Below are positions 18,819 through 26,950 of a DNA stretch of 64,000 nt, one piece after another. The DNA comes from Paenibacillus catalpae (GTDB taxonomy: Bacteria > Bacillota > Bacilli > Paenibacillales > Paenibacillaceae), in NCBI RefSeq assembly GCF_900112695.1, contig NZ_FOMT01000003.1, positions 620,001 to 684,000 on the forward strand. Reading direction: 5' to 3'. Each line of letters starts with the position of its first letter. Within the stretch, counting starts at the first letter, position 1. Below the pieces are notes generated by a model. It saw only the letters and a program-made list of their open reading frames with translations, had not been told where the DNA came from and ran no database searches. The translations under genes and the position numbers were made by a program.

Positions 18819-20381
18819 ATGAACAAAAAGGGGTTTGCTATTCTGTTAGGAACCGTAATGAGCCTCAGCATGATGATGACAGCCTGCAGCAGCAACAATA
18901 ACAGCGGTACAACAAACAATGGCGGGAACGAGGCAACGCCAACCGCAAGTGCGGAGACTTCGCCTGAAACGTCAGAGGCGGCAGCGGAGGAGCCGACAGA
19001 GATTACGATTATGCTCCCGCTTAACGTAGCCCAAACACCGCCGGATACGATCAAGAACGAGATTGAGAAGCTGACCCATACAAAGCTGACGTATCAATTT
19101 TTCCCGGCAGATACCTATGAAGATAAACTGAACACGACCTTGGCCACCGGCGGGCTTCCGCAAGTTACGTATTTGAAGAACCAGGCGACGTTCGTGCAAA
19201 TGAAAGGGGCGATCCGTGACGGCCAGTTCTGGGAGATTGGGCCTTATCTCACGGAATTCCCGAATTTGAACAAGCTGAAGCCGCTTATTCTGAACAATAC
19301 GAAGGTAGACGGCAAGCTGTACTCGCTTTATATCGGCCGGCCGCTTGCCCGTCAAGGGATTATTTACCGCAAGGACTGGGCGGATCATCTTGGCATAAAG
19401 ACACCGGAAACGGTAGATGAAGTGATTGCGATGGCCAAAGCCTTCACCGAGAAGGATCCGGACGGCGATACGAAAGCAAACACAATTGGTCTTGCTGACC
19501 GGAATGATTTGATCTACGGGGCATTCAAGACGCTTGCTTCCTGGTATGCGACGCCAAATAACTGGGGGGAGAAGGACGGCCAGCTGCAGCCTGATTTTAC
19601 TTTCCCTCAATATGTTGCAGCGATGGATGCGATGAAGCAAATCCGCGACGCCGGCGCGATGAACAAGGACTTTGCCGCAACGAGCAAAACGGATCAGATC
19701 AGCCTGTTTACAAGCGGCAAAGCCGGAATTTATATCGGATCGATGTCGGATGTCGATTCGCTGAACAAGGATCTGATCAAGAACGTTCCAACGGCTGTTG
19801 TGGATACCCTTGCTTTGATTAAGGGACCAAACGGCGAGCAGGCGACATGGGCTATTCCAGGCTATAACAATGTGGTCTTGTTCCCGAAATCCGCGATTAA
19901 AGACGAAGCAGAGCTGAAGAAAATATTAGCCTTCTTCGACAAGCAGATGACTCCCGAAGTGGCCAACATGATGTTCTGGGGTATTGAAGGCACTCACTAT
20001 ACCGTTCAGGACGGCAAGGCGAAAGTGACGGATGATTCGGATCTTATCGAGCGTGAAGTAAAAGGATACAAGGACAGCTTGATCGGCGAGACGGAGACAA
20101 ACGGCATGTATGAAGGCTTCTATTCTCTTCCCGGACGCATTCATGCGGAAGAGTTCACGAAAGAGAACGAGAAAATCGCCATTATGGACCCTACAGCAGC
20201 ACTTGATTCTCCAACCTATACGGATAAAGGTGTGGAATTGCAGACGATTATGACCGACGCTACTTACAAGTATATCTATGGGGAAATTGACAAGGCCGGC
20301 TTTGAGAAAGCGATCGCGGACTGGAAGAAGCGCGGCGGAGACAAAATTATCGAAGAGTTTAATGCGGCCTACAAGAAATAG
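18819..20381 (+). CDS. extracellular solute-binding lipoprotein (family 1), copy B
   Basis: GGAGG at 18805-18809 fits ATG 18819 better than ATG 18813. The signal peptide MNKKGFAILLGTVMSLSM ends at lipobox MTAC, Cys23. A flexible Asn/Thr/Ser/Glu-rich linker of some 40 residues follows, then the binding domain (EITIMLPLNVAQTPPDTIKN). It is the likely main receptor of the transporter because the two permeases follow it after a stable hairpin. The leader contains two imperfect 10-bp direct repeats (GGTACCAAGC, GGTGCCAAGG) at 18750-18769. Substrate is not evident; the family takes up oligosaccharides. Confidence 0.9.
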   Translation: MNKKGFAILLGTVMSLSMMMTACSSNNNSGTTNNGGNEATPTASAETSPETSEAAAEEPTEITIMLPLNVAQTPPDTIKNEIEKLTHTKLTYQFFPADTYEDKLNTTLATGGLPQVTYLKNQATFVQMKGAIRDGQFWEIGPYLTEFPNLNKLKPLILNNTKVDGKLYSLYIGRPLARQGIIYRKDWADHLGIKTPETVDEVIAMAKAFTEKDPDGDTKANTIGLADRNDLIYGAFKTLASWYATPNNWGEKDGQLQPDFTFPQYVAAMDAMKQIRDAGAMNKDFAATSKTDQISLFTSGKAGIYIGSMSDVDSLNKDLIKNVPTAVVDTLALIKGPNGEQATWAIPGYNNVVLFPKSAIKDEAELKKILAFFDKQMTPEVANMMFWGIEGTHYTVQDGKAKVTDDSDLIEREVKGYKDSLIGETETNGMYEGFYSLPGRIHAEEFTKENEKIAIMDPTAALDSPTYTDKGVELQTIMTDATYKYIYGEIDKAGFEKAIADWKKRGGDKIIEEFNAAYKK

Positions 20382-20390
20382 GAGCTTAGC

Positions 20391-20425
20391 CGAAGAGGCT
20401 CGCTGATCCGTCAGCAGCCTCTTCG
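20391..20425 (+). promoter_or_regulatory. stable intra-operon hairpin without T-run
   Basis: A stem of about 15 bp (CGAAGAGGCTCGCTGA at 20391-20406 with TCAGCAGCCTCTTCG at 20411-20425) lies between the binding protein and the first permease. Lacking a U-run, it probably protects the upstream mRNA and reduces permease expression. Confidence 0.7.
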
Positions 20426-20454
20426 ATCCACACATGCAGAGAGGAAGAAGCAGG

Positions 20455-21408
20455 ATGAGGGAAGTGACCATTCGCCCGGCGCAGGTGCAGGCGCCAAGAA
20501 CCGGAAGAGAGATCACGAGGCGTCTTCGCCGCAATATATGGCTGTATGTCATGGTGCTGCCGGGACTTCTCTATTTCTTAATCTTCAAATACGCACCGAT
20601 GTTTGGACTGATTATTGCCTTCCAGGACTTTAAGCCGTTTAAAGGAATCAAAGGCAGCGAGTGGGTGGGGTTCGAGCATTTCAATCGCTTGTTTACGGAG
20701 CCGGATTTTCTGAACATATTGACCAATACGTTAATCCTGTTTGGGTTTAACCTTTTGTTTTATTTCCCCGTTCCCATTCTATTGGCATTGATGCTGAATG
20801 AACTACGTTTAAATGCTTTCAAAAGGCTGTTCCAAACGTTAATCTATCTGCCGCATTTCATGTCCTGGGTCATCATCGTATCGATCAGCTACGTCATGCT
20901 GACGATGGACGGCGGGATTGTAAACGCGGTACTTGAAGAGCTTGGACTCTCGAAAATTAATTTTCTGCTTAGTCCCGAATGGTTCCGTCCGACCTATATT
21001 ATTCAGGTGATCTGGCGTGAAGCCGGATGGGGGACCATTATTTACCTGGCCGCCATGGCTGCCATTGATCCGCAGCTGTACGAAGCGGCACGGATGGACG
21101 GTGCGGGAAGGCTTCATCAAATCTGGCATATTACACTTCCGGCCATTCGCAGCGTCATTATCGTCTTGCTCATTCTGAAGATTGGTGATGTACTCGAGCT
21201 TGGATTTGAGCATGTTTATTTGCTGCTTAACTCCATGAATCGCGATGTGGCGGAAATTATAGATACCTATGTGTATACGGCAGGATTAAAGCAGGGGAAA
21301 TTCAGTTACAGCACGGCTATCGGACTGTTCAAATCACTAGTCGGACTAGTTATGGTCATCGCCGCGAACAAGCTTTCCAAGAAATTCGGATCTGAAGGCA
21401 TTTATTAA
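20455..21408 (+). CDS. ABC sugar permease, LplB type
   Basis: GAGGAAG fits ATG 20455; an upstream ATG at 20434 has no ribosome site. The 317-residue protein has six membrane helices beginning LYVMVLPGLLYFLIFKYAPMFG, a family hallmark, and the EAA loop YEAARMDGAGRLHQIWHITLPAI that contacts the ATPase. It pairs with the YtcP-type permease that follows. No ATPase gene is present in the window, so a shared MsmX-like ATPase encoded elsewhere is inferred. Confidence 0.92.
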   Translation: MREVTIRPAQVQAPRTGREITRRLRRNIWLYVMVLPGLLYFLIFKYAPMFGLIIAFQDFKPFKGIKGSEWVGFEHFNRLFTEPDFLNILTNTLILFGFNLLFYFPVPILLALMLNELRLNAFKRLFQTLIYLPHFMSWVIIVSISYVMLTMDGGIVNAVLEELGLSKINFLLSPEWFRPTYIIQVIWREAGWGTIIYLAAMAAIDPQLYEAARMDGAGRLHQIWHITLPAIRSVIIVLLILKIGDVLELGFEHVYLLLNSMNRDVAEIIDTYVYTAGLKQGKFSYSTAIGLFKSLVGLVMVIAANKLSKKFGSEGIY

Positions 21409-21430
21409 GAGATGGGGAGAGGGAATCAGC

Positions 21431-22306
21431 ATGATCCAGGATCGAACCTTAGGAAGCCGGCTGTTTGGCATCGTGAACTTTACGCTGCTGGCGATTTTCT
21501 CGCTCGCCACCGTGCTTCCATTCATCCATGTCGTAGCCGGCTCATTAACGACCAGCGCGGAGATGGCAGTCAAAAAATTTATTATATTCCCGACAGATAT
21601 AAGCTTTGAGGCATACCAGTTTGTGTTCTCGACCAATACAATATTTCGTGCCATTGCGGTATCTATTGCAGTAACCCTGATAGGAACAGCATTCAGCATG
21701 CTGGTGACCTCGATGATGGCGTACGGCTTGTCCCGCAAAGATCTGGACGGCCGCAAGCTCCTGATGTTTATGGTTGTGTTTACGATGCTGTTTAACGGCG
21801 GACTTATTCCTACCTTCCTGGTAGTAAAGGAGCTGCATTTGATTGATACGTATGCTGCGCTCATCCTTCCGCTGACGATCAGCGCCTTTAATATGATTAT
21901 CCTCCGCAATTTCTTCCAGAACATCCCGGAAGGGCTTGAGGAATCGGCCAAGATGGACGGCTGCAGCGACTTCGGCATTCTGTTCCGGATTGTACTGCCG
22001 CTGTCGATGCCGGCTATTGCAACCATCTCGTTATTTTACGCGGTTACGTATTGGAACACCTATTTGAACGCGATCCTGTATTTGAACGACAGCAAAATGT
22101 GGCCGATACAGGTTCTGCTCCGCCAGATTGTTGTTCTCGCAAGCGGATTCGACTATAGCTCCAGTCTTGACGGAGCTGTGCCTCCGCCTGACCAGGCAGT
22201 CAAGATGGCCGTTATTGTTGTCGCCACGCTCCCGATATTGATCGTTTATCCTTTCCTGCAGAAGCATTTTGCCAAAGGCGCTCTGCTTGGTTCAATAAAG
22301 GGGTAA
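21431..22306 (+). CDS. ABC sugar permease, YtcP type
   Basis: The 291-residue protein has six membrane helices, the FNGGLIPTFLVVKELHLIDTYAALILP segment typical of YtcP-like permeases and the EAA loop LEESAKMDGCSDFGILFRIVLPLSMP. Its C-terminus (QKHFAKGALLGSIKG) is the conserved end of the family. It completes the binding protein-permease-permease set and is followed by a strong terminator. Confidence 0.92.
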   Translation: MIQDRTLGSRLFGIVNFTLLAIFSLATVLPFIHVVAGSLTTSAEMAVKKFIIFPTDISFEAYQFVFSTNTIFRAIAVSIAVTLIGTAFSMLVTSMMAYGLSRKDLDGRKLLMFMVVFTMLFNGGLIPTFLVVKELHLIDTYAALILPLTISAFNMIILRNFFQNIPEGLEESAKMDGCSDFGILFRIVLPLSMPAIATISLFYAVTYWNTYLNAILYLNDSKMWPIQVLLRQIVVLASGFDYSSSLDGAVPPPDQAVKMAVIVVATLPILIVYPFLQKHFAKGALLGSIKG

Positions 22307-22313
22307 TTGATCA

Positions 22314-22349
22314 GGCAAAAAACCACCTCGGTTGAGGTGGTTTTTTGCC
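22314..22349 (+). terminator. intrinsic terminator after the transporter operon
   Basis: A perfect 16-bp stem (22314-22329 with 22334-22349) containing CCACCTC/GAGGTGG and A6/T6 flanks works in either direction. Confidence 0.93.
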
Positions 22350-22436
22350 GCCTGGAGCAGTGTGCAGGTTTGGATGAATATGTTAAAGTTCTAATAGGAA
22401 GGTTCGGTTAATTCATTGCATTGGAGTGAGTCGCGA

Positions 22437-22883
22437 TTGAAAAAGGTTGTATGCCTTTGTCTTATACTTATCATAGCTCTCACGGGATGCAATCGTTCAT
22501 TATCCCTGATGACGGAAGTCGAGCTTCCAAATCAGAATGAAGAGATTAGAACTTTTGTTGATCGGGTGAAAGACAAGAACGGGATTTATTTATATTCTGT
22601 TGTCGGTAAAGATGAGTACTTTATTGTGAACTACTCTGTTATACAGCAAGGTAAACAGGTGAAATTATTTAACGGTTCTCGTGCGGAGTTCCGTGAAGAT
22701 GTGTTTACTATTCTCATGGACGAAATTGAAGTGAAGAATACTGAAGGGGATCATTCGAATTCACATTATCTCGACAACAAGCAATTAGGGTTGCATATTT
22801 ATAAACTTGATAAGCAACAGACCACCAGCATAAAGGTGATCAAGAATGGAAGAGAAATTCCTATTGATAGGATTGGCAGCTGA
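22437..22883 (+). CDS. small lipoprotein of unknown function
   Basis: TTG 22437 is chosen because GGAGTG lies 8 bases upstream; the frame opens earlier at a TTG without ribosome site. The 148-residue product starts MKKVVCLCLILIIALTGC, a signal peptide with lipobox LTGC (Cys18). The mature part is short, polar and beta-rich (YFIVNYSVIQQGKQVKLF, TSIKVIKNGREIPIDRIG). I do not recognise the family. Codon use looks more AT-rich than the neighbours. It lies 21 bases before an HxlR regulator and may share its transcript. Confidence 0.65.
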   Translation: MKKVVCLCLILIIALTGCNRSLSLMTEVELPNQNEEIRTFVDRVKDKNGIYLYSVVGKDEYFIVNYSVIQQGKQVKLFNGSRAEFREDVFTILMDEIEVKNTEGDHSNSHYLDNKQLGLHIYKLDKQQTTSIKVIKNGREIPIDRIGS

Positions 22884-22904
22884 GACAGGTTAGGAGGTTA
22901 CAGC

Positions 22905-23264
22905 ATGGAAGAAAAGAATGAGGAAATCAGCAAAGAAAATAAGGGCTCCAGTATATGCGAAGTGCTGCAAATATTGGGGGCCAAATGGGCTTTCCTCGTG
23001 CTGGAGGAGCTGATGAACGGGCCGCTCCGGTTTAATCAGCTTCAGCGGAATGTATCGATCGTGAAGACGCAGTCTTTGACCAATACAGTCCGCCATCTGG
23101 AAAGTAATGGCCTTGTTGTCCGTGAGGTGTTCCCGACAGTACCTGTAACGGTGGAGTACTCGCTGACGGAGAAGGGAAGGGATTTTCAAGCTGCGCTGAG
23201 AGAGATGGAGAAATGGGTTCAAAAATGGGGCGACTCGCCCAATCCCAGAATCAGCCGCTCATAA
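22905..23264 (+). CDS. HxlR-family transcriptional regulator
   Basis: The 119-residue winged-helix protein has the family's opening ICEVLQILGAKWAFLVLEELMNGPLRFNQL and wing TVPVTVEYSLTEKGRDF. Cys18 just before the first helix is in the position used for thiol sensing by the YodB/HypR branch, but a single Cys is not proof. ATG 22905 follows AGGAGG. It is upstream of an MFS exporter, which it probably represses; two candidate operators lie in the exporter promoter region. Confidence 0.88.
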   Translation: MEEKNEEISKENKGSSICEVLQILGAKWAFLVLEELMNGPLRFNQLQRNVSIVKTQSLTNTVRHLESNGLVVREVFPTVPVTVEYSLTEKGRDFQAALREMEKWVQKWGDSPNPRISRS

Positions 23265-23280
23265 ATAGAAGGTTTGCTTA

Positions 23281-23316
23281 AACCGCAAGAGCATTCTGCT
23301 CTTGCGGTTTTTTCTG
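23281..23316 (+). terminator. intrinsic terminator after hxlR-type gene
   Basis: A 13-bp perfect stem (AACCGCAAGAGCA at 23281-23293 with its complement at 23297-23309) is followed by TTTTTTCTG. Confidence 0.92.
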
Positions 23317-23324
23317 TTCATTCA

Positions 23325-23410
23325 CTTACCAAATGGTTAGTTACTCCAAATCAATGGATTATGCCAAAATAAATTGCGTTCTTACTAAAAGTAAGCAACC
23401 TCGATATAAT
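23325..23410 (+). promoter_or_regulatory. MFS exporter promoter with HxlR-like operators
   Basis: TATAAT at 23405-23410 is a perfect -10; the matching -35 (TTACTA, 23382-23387) is weak and lies inside the inverted repeat CTTACTAAAAGTAAG (23381-23395), a TACT-N3-AGTA arrangement similar to YodB-type operators. A second dyad, ACCA-AA-TGGT, sits at about 23328-23337. Confidence 0.5.
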
Positions 23411-23454
23411 CCAATTAACTCAAATAATCGATTGGTAAGGAAGGAAGTGTTGTT

Positions 23455-24624
23455 ATGAATCGTTTGGTTATTTATCTCTTGATGATAGCGGTCTTCTTCA
23501 CTGCAACCTCGGAGCTTGTGATCGCCGGAATTCTGAATGTATTAGCTGAGCAAATGCATATCTCCGTTAGTCTGGCCGGTCAGTTGATTACCGCTTATTC
23601 GCTCGCCTTTGCAATTGGAACACCTATTATTATCGCAACCACAGCCAAGTGGCCGAGGAAAAAGCTGCTGCTGACCGCGATGGCCGTTTTTATCGGAGGT
23701 AATTTTCTCTCGATTGCGGGCACCGGATTTGTATTGTTAATGGCCGCACGGATGCTGCTTGGCGTAAGCTCAGGGGTGTTCATAGTGGCAGCATTTAGTG
23801 CCGCGGCGAAGATGGTGCCGGTTGAAAAAATCGGTAGCGCGATGGGCACGATTATTCTCGGGTTCAGCAGCGCCATGATTCTGGGTGTTCCGCTTGGAGT
23901 TGCATTAACCAATATGTATAACTGGCAAATGATCTTTATGTTTCTTGGAGCAGGAGGCATTGTTATACTCATTGGTCTGGCGCTTCTGCTTCCCCAAATC
24001 GAAGGAGATGCCCCGGTTCCTTTCCGGCAGCAGTTAGCGGTATTAGCTAATCCTGTCATCTTCTTTGCCCTGCTGCTTGTGTTGTTCAGAGAAGCCGGTA
24101 ATTCAGTGATGTTCACGTATATCGCCTCATTCCTTGGCGACATTCTCCACAGAAGCACGACTGAGATCGGGCTTATGATGCTGCTGTTCGGATTGGCCGG
24201 AGCGGTTGGTTCCCGGATCGGAGGCTCGGCCGTAGACAAATGGGGCAGCGCCAAATTAATAATGATAGGAGTGATGATTCATGTCATCGCACTCCTGCTG
24301 CTTCCACTCGCTGTCCATTCCTTCCCGGTTGCCATTACCCTGCTGTCTCTTTGGATTATGTCCATGTTCACATTAGGCCCGGCTACACAAACCTACTTTA
24401 TCGAGCGTGCACCGCAATCGTCGAACCTCATCATCAGCTTGAACATATCCGTTACTCAAGTAGGCATCGCTGCAGGAGCAAGCGTTGGCGGGTTAGTCGT
24501 TAATTGGCAGGAGACGGTCCTGTACAATCCTCTAGCAGCCGGTATTGTCCTCATCCTTGCTCTGGCTTCAGCTGCTGTTTCCATTCGAAAAAGCAGGCAA
24601 AACCTCCCCCAAATTAAAGCATAA
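23455..24624 (+). CDS. MFS transporter, DHA1 (AraJ/YdhP-like)
   Basis: The 389-residue protein has about twelve membrane helices with the early motif TSELVIAGILNVLAEQMHISVSLAGQLITAYSLAFAIG and the RMLLGVSSGVFIVAAFSAA segment, typical of DHA1 exporters for drugs or sugars. ATG 23455 follows AAGGAAGG. A terminator follows. It is probably controlled by the adjacent HxlR regulator; substrate unknown. Confidence 0.9.
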   Translation: MNRLVIYLLMIAVFFTATSELVIAGILNVLAEQMHISVSLAGQLITAYSLAFAIGTPIIIATTAKWPRKKLLLTAMAVFIGGNFLSIAGTGFVLLMAARMLLGVSSGVFIVAAFSAAAKMVPVEKIGSAMGTIILGFSSAMILGVPLGVALTNMYNWQMIFMFLGAGGIVILIGLALLLPQIEGDAPVPFRQQLAVLANPVIFFALLLVLFREAGNSVMFTYIASFLGDILHRSTTEIGLMMLLFGLAGAVGSRIGGSAVDKWGSAKLIMIGVMIHVIALLLLPLAVHSFPVAITLLSLWIMSMFTLGPATQTYFIERAPQSSNLIISLNISVTQVGIAAGASVGGLVVNWQETVLYNPLAAGIVLILALASAAVSIRKSRQNLPQIKA

Positions 24625-24638
24625 TAGCTTTTAATAAT

Positions 24639-24677
24639 AATGGCCGTGCAGATTAAAAATGCACGGCCATTTGTTTA
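24639..24677 (+). terminator. intrinsic terminator after MFS gene
   Basis: AATGGCCGTGCA (24639-24650) pairs with TGCACGGCCATT (24660-24671) and is followed by TGTTT. Confidence 0.85.
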
Positions 24678-24690
24678 CTTCCCCAAAAAA

Positions 24691-24844
24691 ACGGTTAAGA
24701 GCAAGCGGAGCATTTCGAATGATTCTTGAGAAGCGAAGCGCTCGCCTTTGTCTCCTGATTCCATCCTATGACAATTTATTTGGGGGAATCAGGAGACAAC
24801 AGCGATCGAAAGAACATTCGAATGCGCAGCTGACCGTTAACCGT
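24691..24844. repeat. long hairpin repeat, copy 1
   Basis: The 154-nt segment folds on itself: ACGGTTAA (24691-24698) pairs with TTAACCGT (24837-24844), ATTCGAATG-like blocks pair further in, and the inner arm GTCTCCTGATTCC (24750-24762) pairs with GGAATCAGGAGAC (24785-24797). The same architecture, with shared blocks AATGATTCT, GAGAAGCG, GCGATCG, AAGAACATT and AATGCGCAG, occurs at 45731-45880. It has no coding content. Confidence 0.75.
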
Positions 24845-24847
24845 CCT

Positions 24848-25711
24848 TCACCCTCGCCCATGCAAAGCCTTATACTCCGACGGCGTGCATTTTTTATAGG
24901 TTTTAAACACCCGGTTGAAGGTGGGCAGGCTTCCAAAGCCGGATCTCATGGCGACTTCCATGATCGACAGATTAGGATCGGTCAGCAGCTTCTCCGCATG
25001 CATAATGCGGTGCTGGATCAGATAGTCGTAATAGGACAACCCCATATATTGCTTGAACATACGGGTGAAATGATATTTGCTGAAGCCGGACAGCTCGGCA
25101 AGCTCCTCCACACGAATATCCTCCGTGCAGCGCTCGTTCATATAGTTGCATACCTGCAAAAATTTATCGACGTATTTATGCTGCTTATGCCCTTTCGTAC
25201 GTGGAAAACGGCGCTCCTCATGCATGAAATTACGGCCAAGCGTGACAAAGAAGCTAATGAGCTTGGCGTAAGCCGAAGCTTCCTTCAGCATCGTATGACT
25301 GAAATATTCATTCACCAGCTCCAGAAGCATGGGCCTCAGTAGTCCATGCAGCTCTTTGTTTTGCTCTGCCGTTAACAGGAGGCACGGGCGCAGCAAATGG
25401 AAGGTAGAGTCAAAGCCATTCAGAGAGTACAGCAGCGAGCAGTCGAACTGGAGGATCAACCTGGTCCCGGAATCGGGAGCAAAGATCTCATGAAGCTCCC
25501 CTGGCGGCAAAACCAGAATATCGTTCGGATAGAGGACATGCTTAGTCTCGTCAACGATAACGGTATAGATATTTTCCAGCGGCATGATGACTTCCACAGC
25601 GGTATGCCAATGGATCGGATAGTTCTCGACTTCCTTGTTCAGGAAAATCCTGATTCCTAGATGTTCACCGTAAGATACCGTTTCTTTGACTCCGTTAAGG
25701 ATGGGGATCAT
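24848..25711 (-). CDS. AraC-family regulator with N-terminal cupin
   Basis: The 287-residue cytosolic protein has an AraC-type cupin sensor (NYPIHWHTAVEVIMPLE, LYPNDILVLPPGELHEI) at about 20-160 and two helix-turn-helices (IRVEELAELSGFSKYHFTRMF, LSIMEVAMRSGFGSLPTFNRVF) in the last 100 residues. ATG 25711 follows GAGAGGAAGAG. It is divergent from the transporter operon starting at 26006 and is the likely activator of it. Its 3' end abuts the hairpin repeat. Confidence 0.9.
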   Translation of the reverse strand: MIPILNGVKETVSYGEHLGIRIFLNKEVENYPIHWHTAVEVIMPLENIYTVIVDETKHVLYPNDILVLPPGELHEIFAPDSGTRLILQFDCSLLYSLNGFDSTFHLLRPCLLLTAEQNKELHGLLRPMLLELVNEYFSHTMLKEASAYAKLISFFVTLGRNFMHEERRFPRTKGHKQHKYVDKFLQVCNYMNERCTEDIRVEELAELSGFSKYHFTRMFKQYMGLSYYDYLIQHRIMHAEKLLTDPNLSIMEVAMRSGFGSLPTFNRVFKTYKKCTPSEYKALHGRG

Positions 25712-25860
25712 GCATCACTCTTCCTCTCGTTAGTAACTAATCAGATAATGGCATCCTCTTCTTATAAAATCAATAAGTCTATCAAAAAAGGCAATATATG
25801 AGAAGTCGAAAGCTATATTTACGAAGAGGGGCCTATCAAATATCGCTATAATAAAGCCAA

Positions 25861-25874
25861 TGAAAGCGAATACA
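25861..25874. promoter_or_regulatory. CcpA catabolite-responsive element (cre)
   Basis: TGAAAGCGAATACA matches the consensus TGWAANCGNTNWCA at all specified positions but one. It lies between the AraC gene and the transporter operon, about 50 bases upstream of the operon's probable -35, a place suited to catabolite control. Confidence 0.65.
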
Positions 25875-25923
25875 TTTGTCGGGAAATGACTTCTATTTTG
25901 CATTATTTCATCATGAAGTCCGC

Positions 25924-25951
25924 TTGACCATGCGACTAAAGTAGTTAAATA
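25924..25951 (+). promoter_or_regulatory. probable SigA promoter of the transporter operon
   Basis: TTGACC (25924-25929) and TAAATA (25946-25951) are 16 bases apart, 55 bases before ATG 26006. Confidence 0.55.
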
Positions 25952-26005
25952 TAGCTATTTTTAATCGGTCAGTAGACGAAATGGACTAGAGGAGAGTGGA
26001 GATAA

Positions 26006-26935
26006 ATGGAAGGCTCAAGCAAAGTATTTGATGTCTCGCCGCTTTGGAAGCATGTCAGAAAAGAATGGAAGCTGTATTCCTTCCTTGTTCTTCCCATCAT
26101 TTATTTTCTTATTTTCAAGTACGCCCCCATGATCGGAAATGTAATCGCTTTCCGGAAGTACAGGGGCGGTCCTAACTTTCTTGGTGCGGAATGGGTAGGG
26201 CTGCAATATTTCAAAATGTTCATGAAGGATCCTACCTTCTGGAGGGCCTTCTGGAACAATATCTTCTTAAGCGCTTCGTATTTGATTGTCCGCTTCCCGT
26301 TAACTTTAATATTTGCTCTTCTGATTAATGAGATCAGGAGGCTTAAGCTGAAGAAATTCGTTCAGACCGTTTCGTATCTGCCGCATTTTATATCAATGGT
26401 TATTTTGGCGGGGATGGTCAAGGAAATGCTTGCCGCATCAGGCCCGATTAACGCATTGCTTGGCAAGTTTGGCATCGAACCGATCTCGTTTATTTCTTTG
26501 CCTGAGTGGTTTCCGTCCATTTATATCTCCTCTGGCATATGGCAGGGCTTAGGCTGGGGAACGATCCTGTATCTGGCTGCCATGACCGGGATTAACACCG
26601 AGCTCTATGAAGCCGCCAGAATAGACGGCGCAAGCCGCTTCCGTCTCGCGTGGCATGTGACCATTCCAGGCATTCTGCCAACGATTATGACGCTTCTTAT
26701 CCTGGATATCGGCGGTATTATGGGCTCGAACTTCGAGAAAGTCTTGCTCCTGTACAATCCGCTTACTTATGAAACGGCGGACGTTATATCCACCTACGTA
26801 TACCGGATGGGTATTACCGGAGGGAACTTCAGCTTCGCAACCGCCGTTGGTTTGTTCGAAGGCGTCATTGGCTTAATTCTAGTGACGATGGCGAACACGA
26901 TTTCCAAAAAAACGACGAAGTCCAGTCTGTGGTAG
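26006..26935 (+). CDS. ABC sugar permease, LplB type (second system)
   Basis: The 309-residue six-helix permease opens LYSFLVLPIIYFLIFKYAPMIGN and contains the EAA loop YEAARIDGASRFRLAWHVTIPGIL. ATG 26006 follows GAGTGGAG. It is the first gene of a permease-permease-lipoprotein operon, the reverse gene order of the first system (lipoproteins first). No ATPase is encoded nearby. Likely substrate: a complex sugar or glycan fragment. Confidence 0.92.
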   Translation: MEGSSKVFDVSPLWKHVRKEWKLYSFLVLPIIYFLIFKYAPMIGNVIAFRKYRGGPNFLGAEWVGLQYFKMFMKDPTFWRAFWNNIFLSASYLIVRFPLTLIFALLINEIRRLKLKKFVQTVSYLPHFISMVILAGMVKEMLAASGPINALLGKFGIEPISFISLPEWFPSIYISSGIWQGLGWGTILYLAAMTGINTELYEAARIDGASRFRLAWHVTIPGILPTIMTLLILDIGGIMGSNFEKVLLLYNPLTYETADVISTYVYRMGITGGNFSFATAVGLFEGVIGLILVTMANTISKKTTKSSLW

Positions 26936-26950
26936 GAAGGAGTGCTTAAC

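Noticed and set aside
24659..25342. Plus-strand open frame of 227 codons over the hairpin repeat and AraC gene
   Set aside because: It runs through the non-coding hairpin and antisense to a well-supported AraC regulator.
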